Origin: Gammaproteobacteria bacterium
GTDB taxonomy: Bacteria; Pseudomonadota; Gammaproteobacteria; UBA7966
Assembly (NCBI GenBank): GCA_003485715.1
Contig: DNIF01000280.1
Location: 1-15,338, forward strand
Direction of reading: 5' to 3'
DNA: 15,338 bases
Each line of letters opens with the position of its first letter. Position 1 is the first letter of the stretch. Both the position numbers and the translations under genes were made by a program. The notes under the pieces were generated by a model. That model was not told the origin of the DNA, did not search any database, and saw nothing but the letters and a program-made list of their open reading frames with translations. Of this stretch, positions 6,539 through 13,925 are shown piece after piece.

Positions 6539-7588
6539 TTACCTGATCTCTGTCGTCCGCGCCGATCCGGCCGCGAAGGCGTCCGCGCGCATGACGGCCG
6601 TAACCTTGCTCGCGTACTGGGGATCGGTGGCATACCCCGCCTGCTGCAAGGCCTGCATGAACTGCTGCGGGCGATCACTGAGCGCAAGCGCCTTGCTGTA
6701 GCGGGGATTGCCCTGCAGGAAGGCGACGTAATCACGAAAGCTCTCGCCGTAACTGGCATAGGCGCGAAACTTCGCCTGCTCCCTCACCGCGTGTCCATGT
6801 CGGTATTCGGTGGTAGTCACCTCGACCGTCGGTCCCTGCCAGCGCGCATCGGCCTTGATGCCAAAGAGGTTGTAGCTTGGGCGGCCACCTTGCCCGTGGA
6901 TCAGGTGACGACCCCAGCCCGTCTCCAGGGCCGCCTGCGCCAGCAGCACATCCGGAGCAGTGCCCAATGCCGCCGCTGCTGTTCTGGCTTCTGCGTGCAG
7001 GGCCTTGACGAAGTGCTCAGGAGATTGGAAGCGATTTGCCGGTTGGGCGGTGATCGCGTAGCCCGGCGCAGCCTCTTCAATCTGGATGGGCTCGGGAGCC
7101 GCGGGTCGGCCGGAAATCCGTCCGTTGAATGGATCCTGCATCTCAAGTGACTGCTGTACACGCATGAGCGTCTGACTCGCTGCGTGCTCACGCGCCGCTG
7201 CATCCGGCACTTCGGGCATTCGCAGTGAAGTCGACTGTTGTTGGCCATTCCCGTCGGGACCGGCTGGCTTGGAGATAGTCGGCGTCTCGCGCCCGCCAAG
7301 CGATGACTCGATCTGGCGGGCGAAGCCGATCCCGCCTGCCTTTGAGATTTCAATGGCAACCTGCTTGTCGAGCAGGTCACGGTAGAGTGCTCCACCTTGA
7401 CCGAGATACTCGTCTTCAGTGGCCGGCATGGCTTCACGCATGCGCTCAAGCATCATCTGTACGAACATGGCCTCAAACTCACGGGCTACCTGTGTGCGAG
7501 CGGCATTCGGATCCTGACGTGCCTGACGCCGCAGGTCACCGAGCCCGGAGAGGTCGGTGTAGTAGCGCGCGTTCGCAGCGAGAGTCAT
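6539..7588 (-). CDS. flgJ: FlgJ, rod-capping scaffold and peptidoglycan hydrolase
   Basis: Two-domain protein that caps the growing rod in the periplasm and cuts peptidoglycan to let it through. The N-terminal rod-binding domain (about residues 30-95) contains REFEAMFVQMMLERMREAMP and the GGALYRDLLDKQVAIEISKAG segment typical of the family. A hydrophilic linker of about 90 residues follows. The C-terminal glucosaminidase (GH73-type) domain, about residues 188-345, has VLLAQAALETGWGRHLI, where Glu222 is the expected catalytic acid. It also has the NLFGIKAD and TTEYRHG motifs and a CheR-independent C-terminal helical end YATDPQYASKVTAVM. The two-domain form is characteristic of beta- and gammaproteobacteria; many other groups have only the rod-binding part. 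It starts 3 bases after flgI. Confidence 0.97.
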   Translation of the reverse strand: MTLAANARYYTDLSGLGDLRRQARQDPNAARTQVAREFEAMFVQMMLERMREAMPATEDEYLGQGGALYRDLLDKQVAIEISKAGGIGFARQIESSLGGRETPTISKPAGPDGNGQQQSTSLRMPEVPDAAAREHAASQTLMRVQQSLEMQDPFNGRISGRPAAPEPIQIEEAAPGYAITAQPANRFQSPEHFVKALHAEARTAAAALGTAPDVLLAQAALETGWGRHLIHGQGGRPSYNLFGIKADARWQGPTVEVTTTEYRHGHAVREQAKFRAYASYGESFRDYVAFLQGNPRYSKALALSDRPQQFMQALQQAGYATDPQYASKVTAVMRADAFAAGSARTTEIR

Positions 7589-7591
7589 GGT

Positions 7592-8704
7592 TTAGATGAC
7601 CTCGAGGCTCGCTGACAGTGCACCAGCCTGCTTCAGTGCCTCGAGGATGGCGACCAGATCACCCGGCGCCGCCCCCACACTGTTAACAGCCTCTACGATG
7701 TCACCCAGTTCCACCCCCGGCTCGAACAGAAACATCCGGCTATCTTCTTCGGTGACTTCGATCTCCGAGCGCGGCACGACCACCGTGGTGCCACCGGCCA
7801 GCGGCCCCGGCTGAGAGATGACTGGATCCTGCGCGATGGTGACCGTCAGGCTGCCGTGACTGATCGCTGCCGCCTTGACCCGCACCTTGCGCCCGATGAC
7901 TACCGTTCCAGTACGAGAATTCACTACCACACGCGCTGCGGCATCATCTGGCTCCAGATCCAGCCCCTCAATCTCTGAAACGAAGCTGACCCGACGAGCA
8001 ATGTCCATGGGTGCCGCAACCTGGACGGATGTGGCATCCAGCGCACGTGCAGTGCCGGCCCCGAAGCGCGACTCGATGGCTGTCACCATACGTGACGCAG
8101 TAGTGAAGTCTGCACGCTTGAGATTGAAGACCAGCCCTTGCGACTCTGCGAAGGGGCTTGCAACCATACGTTCGACGGTTGCCCCGTTGGGTATGCGTCC
8201 AGTACTCGGGATATTTACCGTAACGCTGGAGCCATCCTGTGTCTCGGCACCAAATCCGCCCACTGCGAGGTTGCCCTGGGCCACGGCATAGACTGAACCG
8301 TCTGCCCCTTTGAGCGGCGTCATGAGCAGCAGGCCGCCTCGGAGCGACCTGGCATTGCCGACGGAGGACACGGTGACGTCGATCGTCTGACCGGGCTTTG
8401 CGAAGGCTGGCAGCGACGCCGTCACCATTACACCGGCAAGGTTCCGCAGCATCGGATTGAAGTTGTTCGGAAGGACGATCCCAAGCTGATTGAGCATGTT
8501 GCGCAAGCCCTGATTGGTGAAGGGCGTCATGATGGTCTGGTCGCCTGTTCCGGCGAGCCCGACGACAAGGCCATAGCCGATGAGCTGGTTCTCGCGTACC
8601 CCGGCAATGTCCGCGATGTCCTTGATGCGCTCACCCTGCGCCGCTGGCAACACGAGCAACAAGGCGAGAAGGGGCAGCAGCGTAAGGCTGGCGGAACGAC
8701 GCAT
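7592..8704 (-). CDS. flgI: FlgI, flagellar P-ring protein
   Basis: Forms the P ring around the rod in the peptidoglycan layer. I place the start at the ATG at 8704, giving 370 residues, because GGAG lies 7 bases before it and it opens directly on a signal peptide: MRRSASLTLL, a long hydrophobic run, then a likely cleavage after PAAQG. The frame stays open upstream to 8863 with other ATGs (8776, 8725), but that extension is arginine-rich and lacks a better ribosome binding site. The mature protein begins ERIKDIADIAGVRENQLIGY and continues GLVVGLAGTGDQ, the hallmark of FlgI, and ends in the conserved ALKQAGALSASLEVI. The family is usually about 365-370 residues, in agreement. It is separated from flgH by a 342-base gap but nearly touches flgJ. 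Confidence 0.96.
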   Translation of the reverse strand: MRRSASLTLLPLLALLLVLPAAQGERIKDIADIAGVRENQLIGYGLVVGLAGTGDQTIMTPFTNQGLRNMLNQLGIVLPNNFNPMLRNLAGVMVTASLPAFAKPGQTIDVTVSSVGNARSLRGGLLLMTPLKGADGSVYAVAQGNLAVGGFGAETQDGSSVTVNIPSTGRIPNGATVERMVASPFAESQGLVFNLKRADFTTASRMVTAIESRFGAGTARALDATSVQVAAPMDIARRVSFVSEIEGLDLEPDDAAARVVVNSRTGTVVIGRKVRVKAAAISHGSLTVTIAQDPVISQPGPLAGGTTVVVPRSEIEVTEEDSRMFLFEPGVELGDIVEAVNSVGAAPGDLVAILEALKQAGALSASLEVI

Positions 8705-8792
8705 GCGATGTCTCCGGAATGGCATGCGGTCGATCCTGCATGTCACGTGCCATCGGGGAAACGTACGACGGCTCATGACGTTGCCCGATGCC

Positions 8793-8807
8793 CGGCAAAA
8801 GGTGCCG
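8793..8807. repeat. Short hairpin in the flgI leader
   Basis: CGGCA-AAAGG-TGCCG forms a 5-bp stem with a 5-base loop, 10 bases from the larger CGGCAA-type palindrome at 8816-8833. Its arms are a shortened form of the same arms, so it may be a decayed member of the same family. No T-tract follows, and no function is evident. Confidence 0.45.
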
Positions 8808-8815
8808 CGCACATG

Positions 8816-8833
8816 GCGGCAAGCCCTTGCCGC
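8816..8833. repeat. CGGCAA-N4-TTGCCG palindrome, copy 2
   Basis: GCGGCAA-GCCC-TTGCCGC, a 7-bp perfect inverted repeat around 4 bases, includes the 16-base core at 8817-8832 that is shared with 3367-3382 and 14500-14515. On the minus-strand transcript it overlaps an alternative hairpin at 8824-8850, and only one of the two can form at a time. Confidence 0.72.
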
Positions 8834-8850
8834 TCCAGCGGAAGCAAGGG
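8824..8850 (-). repeat. Alternative hairpin upstream of flgI
   Basis: On the minus strand CCCTTG (8850-8845) pairs with CAAGGG (8829-8824), with a 3-base bulge (CTT), and CCGC pairs with GCGG inside it around the tetraloop TGGA. The 3' half of this stem is also the 5' half of the palindrome at 8816-8833, giving two competing folds about 110-145 bases before the flgI start codon. The pairing is seen; any attenuator-like role is speculation. Confidence 0.4.
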
Positions 8851-8978
8851 CCTGTCGTCGCACCTGAAAGGGCGTGAGGGGAAGTGCCGCGCTTCGCCGG
8901 CTGGGTTGGGCCGCAGGGCTGCGCGCCGGAGTCCATGTAGCGTGACACCAATCGGCGGCACTGGCTGTTACATTGGAC

Positions 8979-9006
8979 TCGGCCAGGGCGATGAAATCCT
9001 GGCCGA
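8979..9006 (-). repeat. Strong 9-bp hairpin after flgH
   Basis: TCGGCCAGG (8979-8987) and CCTGGCCGA (8998-9006) form a perfect 9-bp stem with a 10-base loop, reading the same on both strands. It begins about 40 bases past the flgH stop. No T-run follows, so it does not fit a classical intrinsic terminator. It may instead block 3' exonucleases and stabilise the upstream message, or cause pausing or partial termination. Confidence 0.6.
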
Positions 9007-9046
9007 AACGAGATCGAGCTGGCCTACAGTTGTTGGCGCAGCCGCC

Positions 9047-9769
9047 TCAGAATGGCAGCAGGGCGCTGGTGAAGAAGCGCGCAAGCCAGCCGAGCCGGGT
9101 AGCACCGGCGCCTTGGCCGTCCCCGGCATAAACTAGTGTTGCATCAGCCAGTCGTGTCGACTGCACACTGTTGTCCGGAGAGATGTCATTCGGACGCACA
9201 ATCCCCGAGATCTTCACGTACTCGTTGCCTTCAGTGAGGTTGAGGCGCTTCTCGCCACGCACCAGGAGGTGACCGTTCGGCAATACCTCTGCCACCGTCA
9301 CCGTGATATCACCGCGGAGGCTGTTGCGCTGTGAGGCGTCGCTCGCCCCCTCGAAGTCGTGATTGGACGCGACGTTGGAGGCTAGACCCCGATTGTTGTG
9401 TTCGGCAAGCGGCAGAAAGCCCGGCACATCGACTTGTACCTGGGTGCCAAGCAGGGTTGGTTCCTCGATGCTGCTCGAGGTGTTCTTCTCAATCGATGCG
9501 CCCTGGCTCTTCGACGAGATCGTATTCTCGACCATGCGGACGGTAAGCACATCACCTACACGCCGCGCGCGCACGTCCTCGAAGAGAAAGACCATGTTGC
9601 CAGTCTGATAGATGGCGCCATTGTAGGCGGGCTGGAAATGACTGCTCGCCGGTGGCAGAGAGACGGCGAATTCCGGATCCCGCCGTGGTGCTCCGGTACA
9701 ACCGCCGAGGGCAGCAGTCAGCAGCAATAGCATCAAGGTCCGCCGCTGCACTTCATTCAGGCTTCGCAT
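9047..9769 (-). CDS. flgH: FlgH, flagellar L-ring lipoprotein
   Basis: Outer-membrane lipoprotein that forms the L ring, the bushing through which the rod leaves the cell. I chose the ATG at 9769 (240 residues): it has AGGTGG 8 bases upstream and places the lipoprotein signal normally. A GTG at 9781 is in frame but has no binding site. The signal peptide is charged then hydrophobic (RRTLMLLLLTAALGGC), with the lipobox Leu-Gly-Gly-Cys and lipidated Cys24. Conserved FlgH features follow: GNMVFLFEDVRARRVGDVLT near residues 57-76, TVAEVLPNGHLLVRGEK, and the GNEYVKISGIVRPNDISPDN segment. It ends in a hydrophobic WLARFFTSALLPF tail. Its start is 13 bases past flgG, and the flgG stop overlaps its ribosome binding site. 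Confidence 0.96.
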   Translation of the reverse strand: MRSLNEVQRRTLMLLLLTAALGGCTGAPRRDPEFAVSLPPASSHFQPAYNGAIYQTGNMVFLFEDVRARRVGDVLTVRMVENTISSKSQGASIEKNTSSSIEEPTLLGTQVQVDVPGFLPLAEHNNRGLASNVASNHDFEGASDASQRNSLRGDITVTVAEVLPNGHLLVRGEKRLNLTEGNEYVKISGIVRPNDISPDNSVQSTRLADATLVYAGDGQGAGATRLGWLARFFTSALLPF

Positions 9770-9782
9770 AACTCCAGCCACC

Positions 9783-10568
9783 TCAGAGGTTGTTGCTCAC
9801 AAAGGCAAGCATCTGGTCGGTGGTCGAGATCGCCTTGGAATTCATTTCATAGGCCCGCTGGGTTTCGATCATGTTCACGAGCTCTTCGACCACGTTCACG
9901 TTGGAGGCCTCGAGCGATCCCTGGATGACGGTGCCCAGTCCCTGCAGACCGGGTTGCCCGAAGAGAGGATTGCCGGAAGCAGCAGTCTCACGGAACAGAT
10001 TCTCACCGATCGGCTGCAAGCCACCCGGATTGATGAAGTCTGCCAACTGGATCGCTCCAATCTGCTGCGGCTGCGGATTGCCGGCCGGCAAGGCCGTGAC
10101 AGTGCCGTCCGAGCCCACCGTGATACTGAGCGTCTCGGGGGGAACGGTCACTGGTGGTTGCACCTCATAGCCGGCCGATGTCACCAGCAATCCGAGCTGG
10201 TTCACCTCGAAGGATCCATCTCGGGTGAAGCCTTGCGTACCATCGGGCAACAACACCTGGAAAAACCCCCGCCCCTGAATGGCCATATCGAGGGAATTAT
10301 CCGTCTGTGTCAGGTTGCCCTGGGTGAAGAGTTTCTCGGTAGCCACAATCCTGACACCGGTTCCCGTCATCAAGCCGGAAGGCAACAGATTGATCTGCGA
10401 CTGGAACGCGCCCGGTTGGCGGACGGTCTGGTAGAGCAGGTCCTCAAAGTTGGCGCGCCCGCGCTTGAATCCGGTCGTGCTGACGTTGGCGAGATTGTTC
10501 GCGGTGACCGCCATGCGCGTCTGTTGCGCATCAAGGCCGGTCTTGGCAATCCAGAGGGCGGGTTCCAT
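9783..10568 (-). CDS. flgG: FlgG, distal rod protein
   Basis: Forms the distal rod, the drive shaft that passes through the P and L rings. The ATG at 10568 follows GGAG by 6 bases; the preceding GTG codon is in frame but not needed. The product is 261 residues, almost exactly the usual 260. The N-terminal region contains TGLDAQQTRMAVTANNLANV then STTGFKRGRANFEDLLYQTV and RQPGA, of which the last part distinguishes FlgG from FlgF. It has the middle DMAIQGRGFFQVLLPDGTQG segment and ends with the rod/hook C-terminal signature EASNVNVVEELVNMIETQRA, YEMNSKAIS. It is preceded by a 109-base gap with a sigma-54-like promoter, so it may head its own transcript with flgHIJKL. Confidence 0.97.
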   Translation of the reverse strand: MEPALWIAKTGLDAQQTRMAVTANNLANVSTTGFKRGRANFEDLLYQTVRQPGAFQSQINLLPSGLMTGTGVRIVATEKLFTQGNLTQTDNSLDMAIQGRGFFQVLLPDGTQGFTRDGSFEVNQLGLLVTSAGYEVQPPVTVPPETLSITVGSDGTVTALPAGNPQPQQIGAIQLADFINPGGLQPIGENLFRETAASGNPLFGQPGLQGLGTVIQGSLEASNVNVVEELVNMIETQRAYEMNSKAISTTDQMLAFVSNNL

Positions 10569-10626
10569 CACATGCTCCGTAGGGCGTCGTAGTCAGGTCG
10601 TTGCAAAATGACCATGCTGGGAACAG

Positions 10627-10641
10627 GCAGAATTCATGCCG
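10627..10641 (-). promoter_or_regulatory. Sigma-54 promoter candidate upstream of flgG
   Basis: Minus-strand CGGCATG-AATT-CTGC has the essential GG-N10-GC spacing and matches TGGCACG-N4-TTGC at 8 of 11 fixed positions. It shares GGCATG-N4-CTGC exactly with the stronger promoter before flgB, which raises confidence in both. The GC is 58 bases before the flgG ATG, a fitting distance. A hairpin with ATCCAA/TTGGAT arms (10643-10665) lies between it and the flgF stop. In Pseudomonas the corresponding break in the operon is before flgF, not flgG. Confidence 0.62.
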
Positions 10642-10677
10642 CATCCAATCATGCGGGTCTTGGATCGCACCAAATTC

Positions 10678-11424
10678 TCAGGCTGGCATCTGCAGCATCT
10701 GGGCACTGCGCGCATCATTCTCCTGCGCGGTGCGCATCATCCGCAGTTGAGTCTCGAATTTCCGACCCAGTTCAATCATCCGCACCAACGCATCGACGGT
10801 GCTGACATTGCTCGCCTCGACCGCTCCCGGTTCGACCCGCACAGAAGCATCCGCTGCGACCGGTGGAAGCCCCGGGCGCAATCGGAAGAGCCCGTCTGCG
10901 CCTTTCTCGAGGTCACCAGCGGCAGGGTTGACCAGCCGCAGACGATCAACGACGACCAGGACATTTGGCTGCTCACCGACTGGACGGATGGTGATGCTGC
11001 CGTTAGGCGCCAGCGTAATGGACTCCGCGGGGGGAATGGCGATGGGCCCCTCGTTGCCAAGCACGAGATCACCACGAGAAGTCTCCAGCAAGCCCCCGGT
11101 GCCGAGGCGCAGATCACCTGCTCGCGTGTAGGCCTCGCCGCCGTCTGGCGTCTGCACGGCGATCCAGCCTGGGCCCTGGATTGCGACATCGAGCGGATTA
11201 CCCGTGTGTTGCACCACCCCAGGACGCAGGTCAAAACCAGGACGCTCCTCCAACGCATAGGCCCGAGTCGGAAGGCCATCACCGAAAACCGGCATGGCAC
11301 GAAACTGCTCGAGGTCCGCGCGAAAGCCGGTACTTGAGGCATTGGCCAGGTTATGGCTGACTGCTCCCTGCGCAACCAGGGTCTGGCGGGCTCCGGACAT
11401 CGCCAGGTAGAGCATTCGATCCAT
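10678..11424 (-). CDS. flgF: FlgF, proximal/distal rod protein
   Basis: Rod component that lies between the FlgB/FlgC proximal rod and the FlgG distal rod. The 248-residue product is of normal length (Salmonella 251). It starts MDRMLYLAMSGARQTLVAQG and continues AVSHNLANASSTGFRADLEQ, the rod-family N-terminal signature, with FlgF-like RAMPVFGDGLPTRAYALEE next. It has the LDVAIQGPGWIAVQTPDGGE core segment and ends with the EASNVSTVDALVRMIELGRK, FETQLRMMRTAQEND rod C-terminal signature. GAGGAG lies 10 bases before the ATG. The flgE stop is 31 bases upstream, with no room for a full promoter, so it is probably read with flgBCDE. Confidence 0.96.
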   Translation of the reverse strand: MDRMLYLAMSGARQTLVAQGAVSHNLANASSTGFRADLEQFRAMPVFGDGLPTRAYALEERPGFDLRPGVVQHTGNPLDVAIQGPGWIAVQTPDGGEAYTRAGDLRLGTGGLLETSRGDLVLGNEGPIAIPPAESITLAPNGSITIRPVGEQPNVLVVVDRLRLVNPAAGDLEKGADGLFRLRPGLPPVAADASVRVEPGAVEASNVSTVDALVRMIELGRKFETQLRMMRTAQENDARSAQMLQMPA

Positions 11425-11455
11425 TATTCAGGCACTCCTCGCGTATTCAGTTCGA

Positions 11456-12679
11456 TTAACGGATGTTGATCAACGCCTGGGTTATGTTGTCGCCAGTCGA
11501 GATGACCTTCGCATTCGCCTGAAAATTGCGCTGGGCGATGATGAGGTTCACCAGCATCTGGGAAAGATCCACATTGGATTCTTCCAGCGCGCCCGACTGC
11601 ACCAGCCCCAGGGTTGATGAACCCGGGGCACCGATAAGCGGCGGGCCGGAGGAGAAGGTCTCGACCCAGGAGGTGTCACTGGCCGGCGCAAGCCCCTGAG
11701 TGTTGGCGAAGTCTGCCAGAGTGACCTGTCCAAACACTGAAGACTGACCGTTGGTGTAGCGGGCAAGCAGCACACCCTGCTGATCGACCTCGATTCCGGT
11801 GAGCTGGCCGCTCGGAAAACCGTCTGCCGCATTGACGAATACCGCGTGGGCGGATCCACGCTGAGTGGTCCCACCGAGGTTCAGAGTCAGATTGATGGGA
11901 TCCGCCCCGGTCGGCGTGAAGGTGGGGATAGTGATCGTGCCGCCAGGCGGAGTGGCCAGGGCACCATTGGTACCGAAGGTAAGCGGCGTTGGTCCGGCTC
12001 GCTGCACACCATCTACGAACTGGAAAGTCTCCCAACTGGATGCGCCCGTCTTCCGGTAGTAGGAGGTCACCAGCAATGCATTCCCGAGTGAGTCGAAGGC
12101 ATTGGTGGAGGTCTGATAATTGAACGTGTTGGCATTGTTTGCATCGAAGGGCGGTGTTGCAGGATCCGCCGGGTCGAAGACACGGTCATTGGCGTTGAGA
12201 TTCAGGCGGCTCGTGAGCATGGTCGACGCCCGCGGAGCTTGTTCCCCCACCGGCACCTGCAGATCTCCCAGCACGCCGATTACGTTGCCATTCGCATCCA
12301 CACCGTGCCCTTGGAGCCGATGACCGAGCGGGTTGACGACAAAACCACTCGCATCCGTGCCGAAGGCGCCCGCACGGCTGAACAACCGTTCGCCACCATT
12401 GTCGAGCACGAAGAATCCGTTGCCGTTGATGGCGAAGTCCAGCGTGCGGTCCGTGAAGCTCAAGTTGCCCTGTACGAATTGCTGGGAAACGCGCTGCGTA
12501 GTAACGCCGCTGCCGGTGGCATTGCGTGAAATGCCAAGATTGCCTACGGCGAAGACATCACCGAACTCCGCTCGCGACAGCTTGAAACCAGTCGTTCCGG
12601 TGTTTGCAACGTTGTTTCCAATCACCTTGAGCTGCTGGTTGGCGGCTCTGAGGCCACTGACTGCCACTTCGAAGGTCAT
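11456..12679 (-). CDS. flgE: FlgE, flagellar hook protein
   Basis: Structural subunit of the hook, the flexible joint between rod and filament. I take the ATG at 12679 because AGGAG sits 6 bases upstream and the protein then begins MTFEVAVSGLRAANQQLKVI, the standard FlgE start; an ATG at 12709 is in frame but has no binding site. The product is 407 residues, close to Salmonella FlgE (403). Next come GNNVANTGTTGFKLSRAEFG and the core segment LDFAINGNGFFVLDNGGERL. The C-terminus has the rod/hook signature ALEESNVDLSQMLVNLIIAQ, RNFQANAKVISTGDNITQAL. It lies 119 bases after flgD, a slightly long gap in the operon that holds only a poor sigma-54-like match. Confidence 0.97.
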   Translation of the reverse strand: MTFEVAVSGLRAANQQLKVIGNNVANTGTTGFKLSRAEFGDVFAVGNLGISRNATGSGVTTQRVSQQFVQGNLSFTDRTLDFAINGNGFFVLDNGGERLFSRAGAFGTDASGFVVNPLGHRLQGHGVDANGNVIGVLGDLQVPVGEQAPRASTMLTSRLNLNANDRVFDPADPATPPFDANNANTFNYQTSTNAFDSLGNALLVTSYYRKTGASSWETFQFVDGVQRAGPTPLTFGTNGALATPPGGTITIPTFTPTGADPINLTLNLGGTTQRGSAHAVFVNAADGFPSGQLTGIEVDQQGVLLARYTNGQSSVFGQVTLADFANTQGLAPASDTSWVETFSSGPPLIGAPGSSTLGLVQSGALEESNVDLSQMLVNLIIAQRNFQANAKVISTGDNITQALINIR

Positions 12680-12798
12680 GAGTCTCTCCTCGCTATTGTT
12701 TTCAGCCACAATCAGACCGTGGCATCAGCCAATCTGATCACATCAATGCACCGAGCGACAACCCGCATTCACATCGGGCGGCGAGCGTTCCAACGCAG

Positions 12799-13476
12799 CT
12801 AGATCACGCGGCGCACCGCGCTCATGTCGATGGGGCCAAAGCCCGCGAGGTTGAGTTCTGCGCCGGCACCCTGCGGTTGCAGCGATACACTCTCCACCCG
12901 AGCATTGAGTAGCGTTCCGAGCGCGACAAACTGTCCATTTTCGTTCAAGGCGCTGGCGCGGATCTGATACGTTCCGGATGGCGCGGGGTTTCCGCTGGCG
13001 TCCAGCCCGTCCCATTTGAAGGCCAGTTCTCCGGGTCCACCGGCGCCGAGGCTGAACTCCTTCACCCGCGTGCCGGCCGCGTTGAACACACCGAGCCTCA
13101 CATCTGAAGAGCTCTGATTGAGTTGCACGGCACCTGCCATACCCTCCGCTCCACGGTAGGTGAAGCGGTCGGTCTCCAGAACGACCGTCCGGCCCACCAT
13201 GGTCGAGGCCTGCAATGCCTGCGAGGACTGCAACCCGGCAGCGATCCCGCCAAGAGATCGCTGCAATTCCTGGATGCCCGAGACGGTCGAGAACTGGGCC
13301 ATCTGACCGAGGAATTCCGTGCTTTCCGCGGGGTTGGTTGGATTCTGGTTGCGCAACTGCTCGATCATCAGCTTGAGGAAATCCTCAGAGCCGAGCTGTG
13401 TATTGGGGCGCTTTTCTTGTGTCTGGAGATTGAGACTCGCCAGACTTGCACCAGAGATATTTCTTGCGTCGCTCAT
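12799..13476 (-). CDS. flgD: FlgD, hook-capping (hook assembly scaffold) protein
   Basis: Cap that sits on the growing hook and guides FlgE polymerisation, then is replaced by FlgK. The 225-residue product is of typical length (Salmonella 232). The conserved N-terminal motif is at about residues 30-70: LGSEDFLKLMIEQLRNQNPT, then NPAESTEFLGQMAQFSTVSG. The C-terminal half is the tudor/Ig-like region, with the WDGLDASGNPAPSGTYQIRA segment characteristic of FlgD. The ATG has AGGAG about 10 bases upstream and lies 27 bases past the flgC stop. Confidence 0.96.
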   Translation of the reverse strand: MSDARNISGASLASLNLQTQEKRPNTQLGSEDFLKLMIEQLRNQNPTNPAESTEFLGQMAQFSTVSGIQELQRSLGGIAAGLQSSQALQASTMVGRTVVLETDRFTYRGAEGMAGAVQLNQSSSDVRLGVFNAAGTRVKEFSLGAGGPGELAFKWDGLDASGNPAPSGTYQIRASALNENGQFVALGTLLNARVESVSLQPQGAGAELNLAGFGPIDMSAVRRVI

Positions 13477-13503
13477 GCTGTTTCGACTCCTATGACGCTG
13501 CGC

Positions 13504-13923
13504 CTATTGCCCCAGGGCAAGGGTCTTGATGAGCATCTGCTTCGATGCGTCCAACACATCGACGTTGCCTTGGTAGCTACGGGATGCGCTGATCATGTTG
13601 GCCATCTCCTCCACCACGCTCACATTGGGCATGAGGACATAGCCATCTTCGTCTGCGGCCGGATGCTCTGGTTGATAGCGCCGTTCGAGTGGGCGATCAC
13701 TTTCCACGATACCGGCCACCTGCACGCCCCCGTTGGCGGGTTCCCCGGCGAAGGCAGCCTCTTCGAGCATGGCCTGGAATACCGGTTGGCGCGCGCGATA
13801 TGTCGTTGCCACACTCGATCCCACGCTGTCGGCATTGGCCAGATTGGATGCAGTTACGTTCAAGCGCACACTCTGTGCCGACAGAGCGCTGCCTGCGATA
13901 TCGAATACGTTCAAAAGTGACAT
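13504..13923 (-). CDS. flgC: FlgC, proximal rod protein
   Basis: Proximal rod subunit exported into the periplasm. Two ATGs are possible, at 13929 and 13923. GGGAG lies 1 base before the first but 7 bases before the second, and the second gives the standard FlgC start MSLLNVFDIAGSALSAQSVR, so I use 13923 (139 residues, family usual about 134-150). The motif VTASNLANADSVGSSVATTY, RARQPVF follows, and it ends with the rod C-terminal signature VEEMANMISASRSYQGNVDV. The first ATG overlaps the flgB stop codon as ATGA; with the second start the genes are 2 bases apart. Either way translation is probably coupled to flgB. Confidence 0.95.
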   Translation of the reverse strand: MSLLNVFDIAGSALSAQSVRLNVTASNLANADSVGSSVATTYRARQPVFQAMLEEAAFAGEPANGGVQVAGIVESDRPLERRYQPEHPAADEDGYVLMPNVSVVEEMANMISASRSYQGNVDVLDASKQMLIKTLALGQ

Positions 13924-13925
13924 CG

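Larger units (their letters stand above)
8705..9046. other. Structured 342-base gap between flgH and flgI
   Basis: In most related loci flgH and flgI are close together, so this gap is notable. In minus-strand order it holds a strong 9-bp hairpin 40 bases past flgH (8979-9006), two overlapping mutually exclusive hairpins (8824-8850 and 8816-8833), a smaller CGGCA-N5-TGCCG hairpin (8793-8807) and the flgI ribosome binding site. Frames on both strands (for example 8773-8961 minus and 8708-9136 plus) look like low-information arginine-, proline- and serine-rich sequence, and I recognise no protein in them. I saw no good sigma-54 or sigma-28 promoter here. Confidence 0.7.

Noticed and set aside
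5793..6701. A 302-codon open frame on the plus strand opposite flgK
   Set aside because: It is exactly antisense to conserved flgK/flgJ coding sequence, rich in Ser, Arg and Ala without any recognisable motif, as expected for shadow frames in GC-rich DNA.
8705..8863. A longer FlgI starting at 8863
   Set aside because: It would bury the signal peptide behind 53 arginine-rich residues; the ATG at 8704 has a well-spaced ribosome binding site and gives the usual length.
8708..9136. A 142-codon plus-strand frame over the flgH-flgI gap, and minus frames 8631-8951 and 8773-8961
   Set aside because: They have low-information compositions rich in Arg, Pro, Gly and Ser, no good start signals, and overlap strong inverted repeats or conserved genes.
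10078..10091. Perfect palindrome TTGCCGGCCGGCAA
   Set aside because: It lies within flgG and encodes ordinary residues of that protein; the arms are in the opposite order to the intergenic palindrome family, so I did not count it as a member.
11295..11310. Plus-strand TGGCACG followed by CTGC, a sigma-54-like sequence inside flgF
   Set aside because: The spacing is one base short of the required GG-N10-GC, it is antisense inside a gene, and no plus-strand gene follows.
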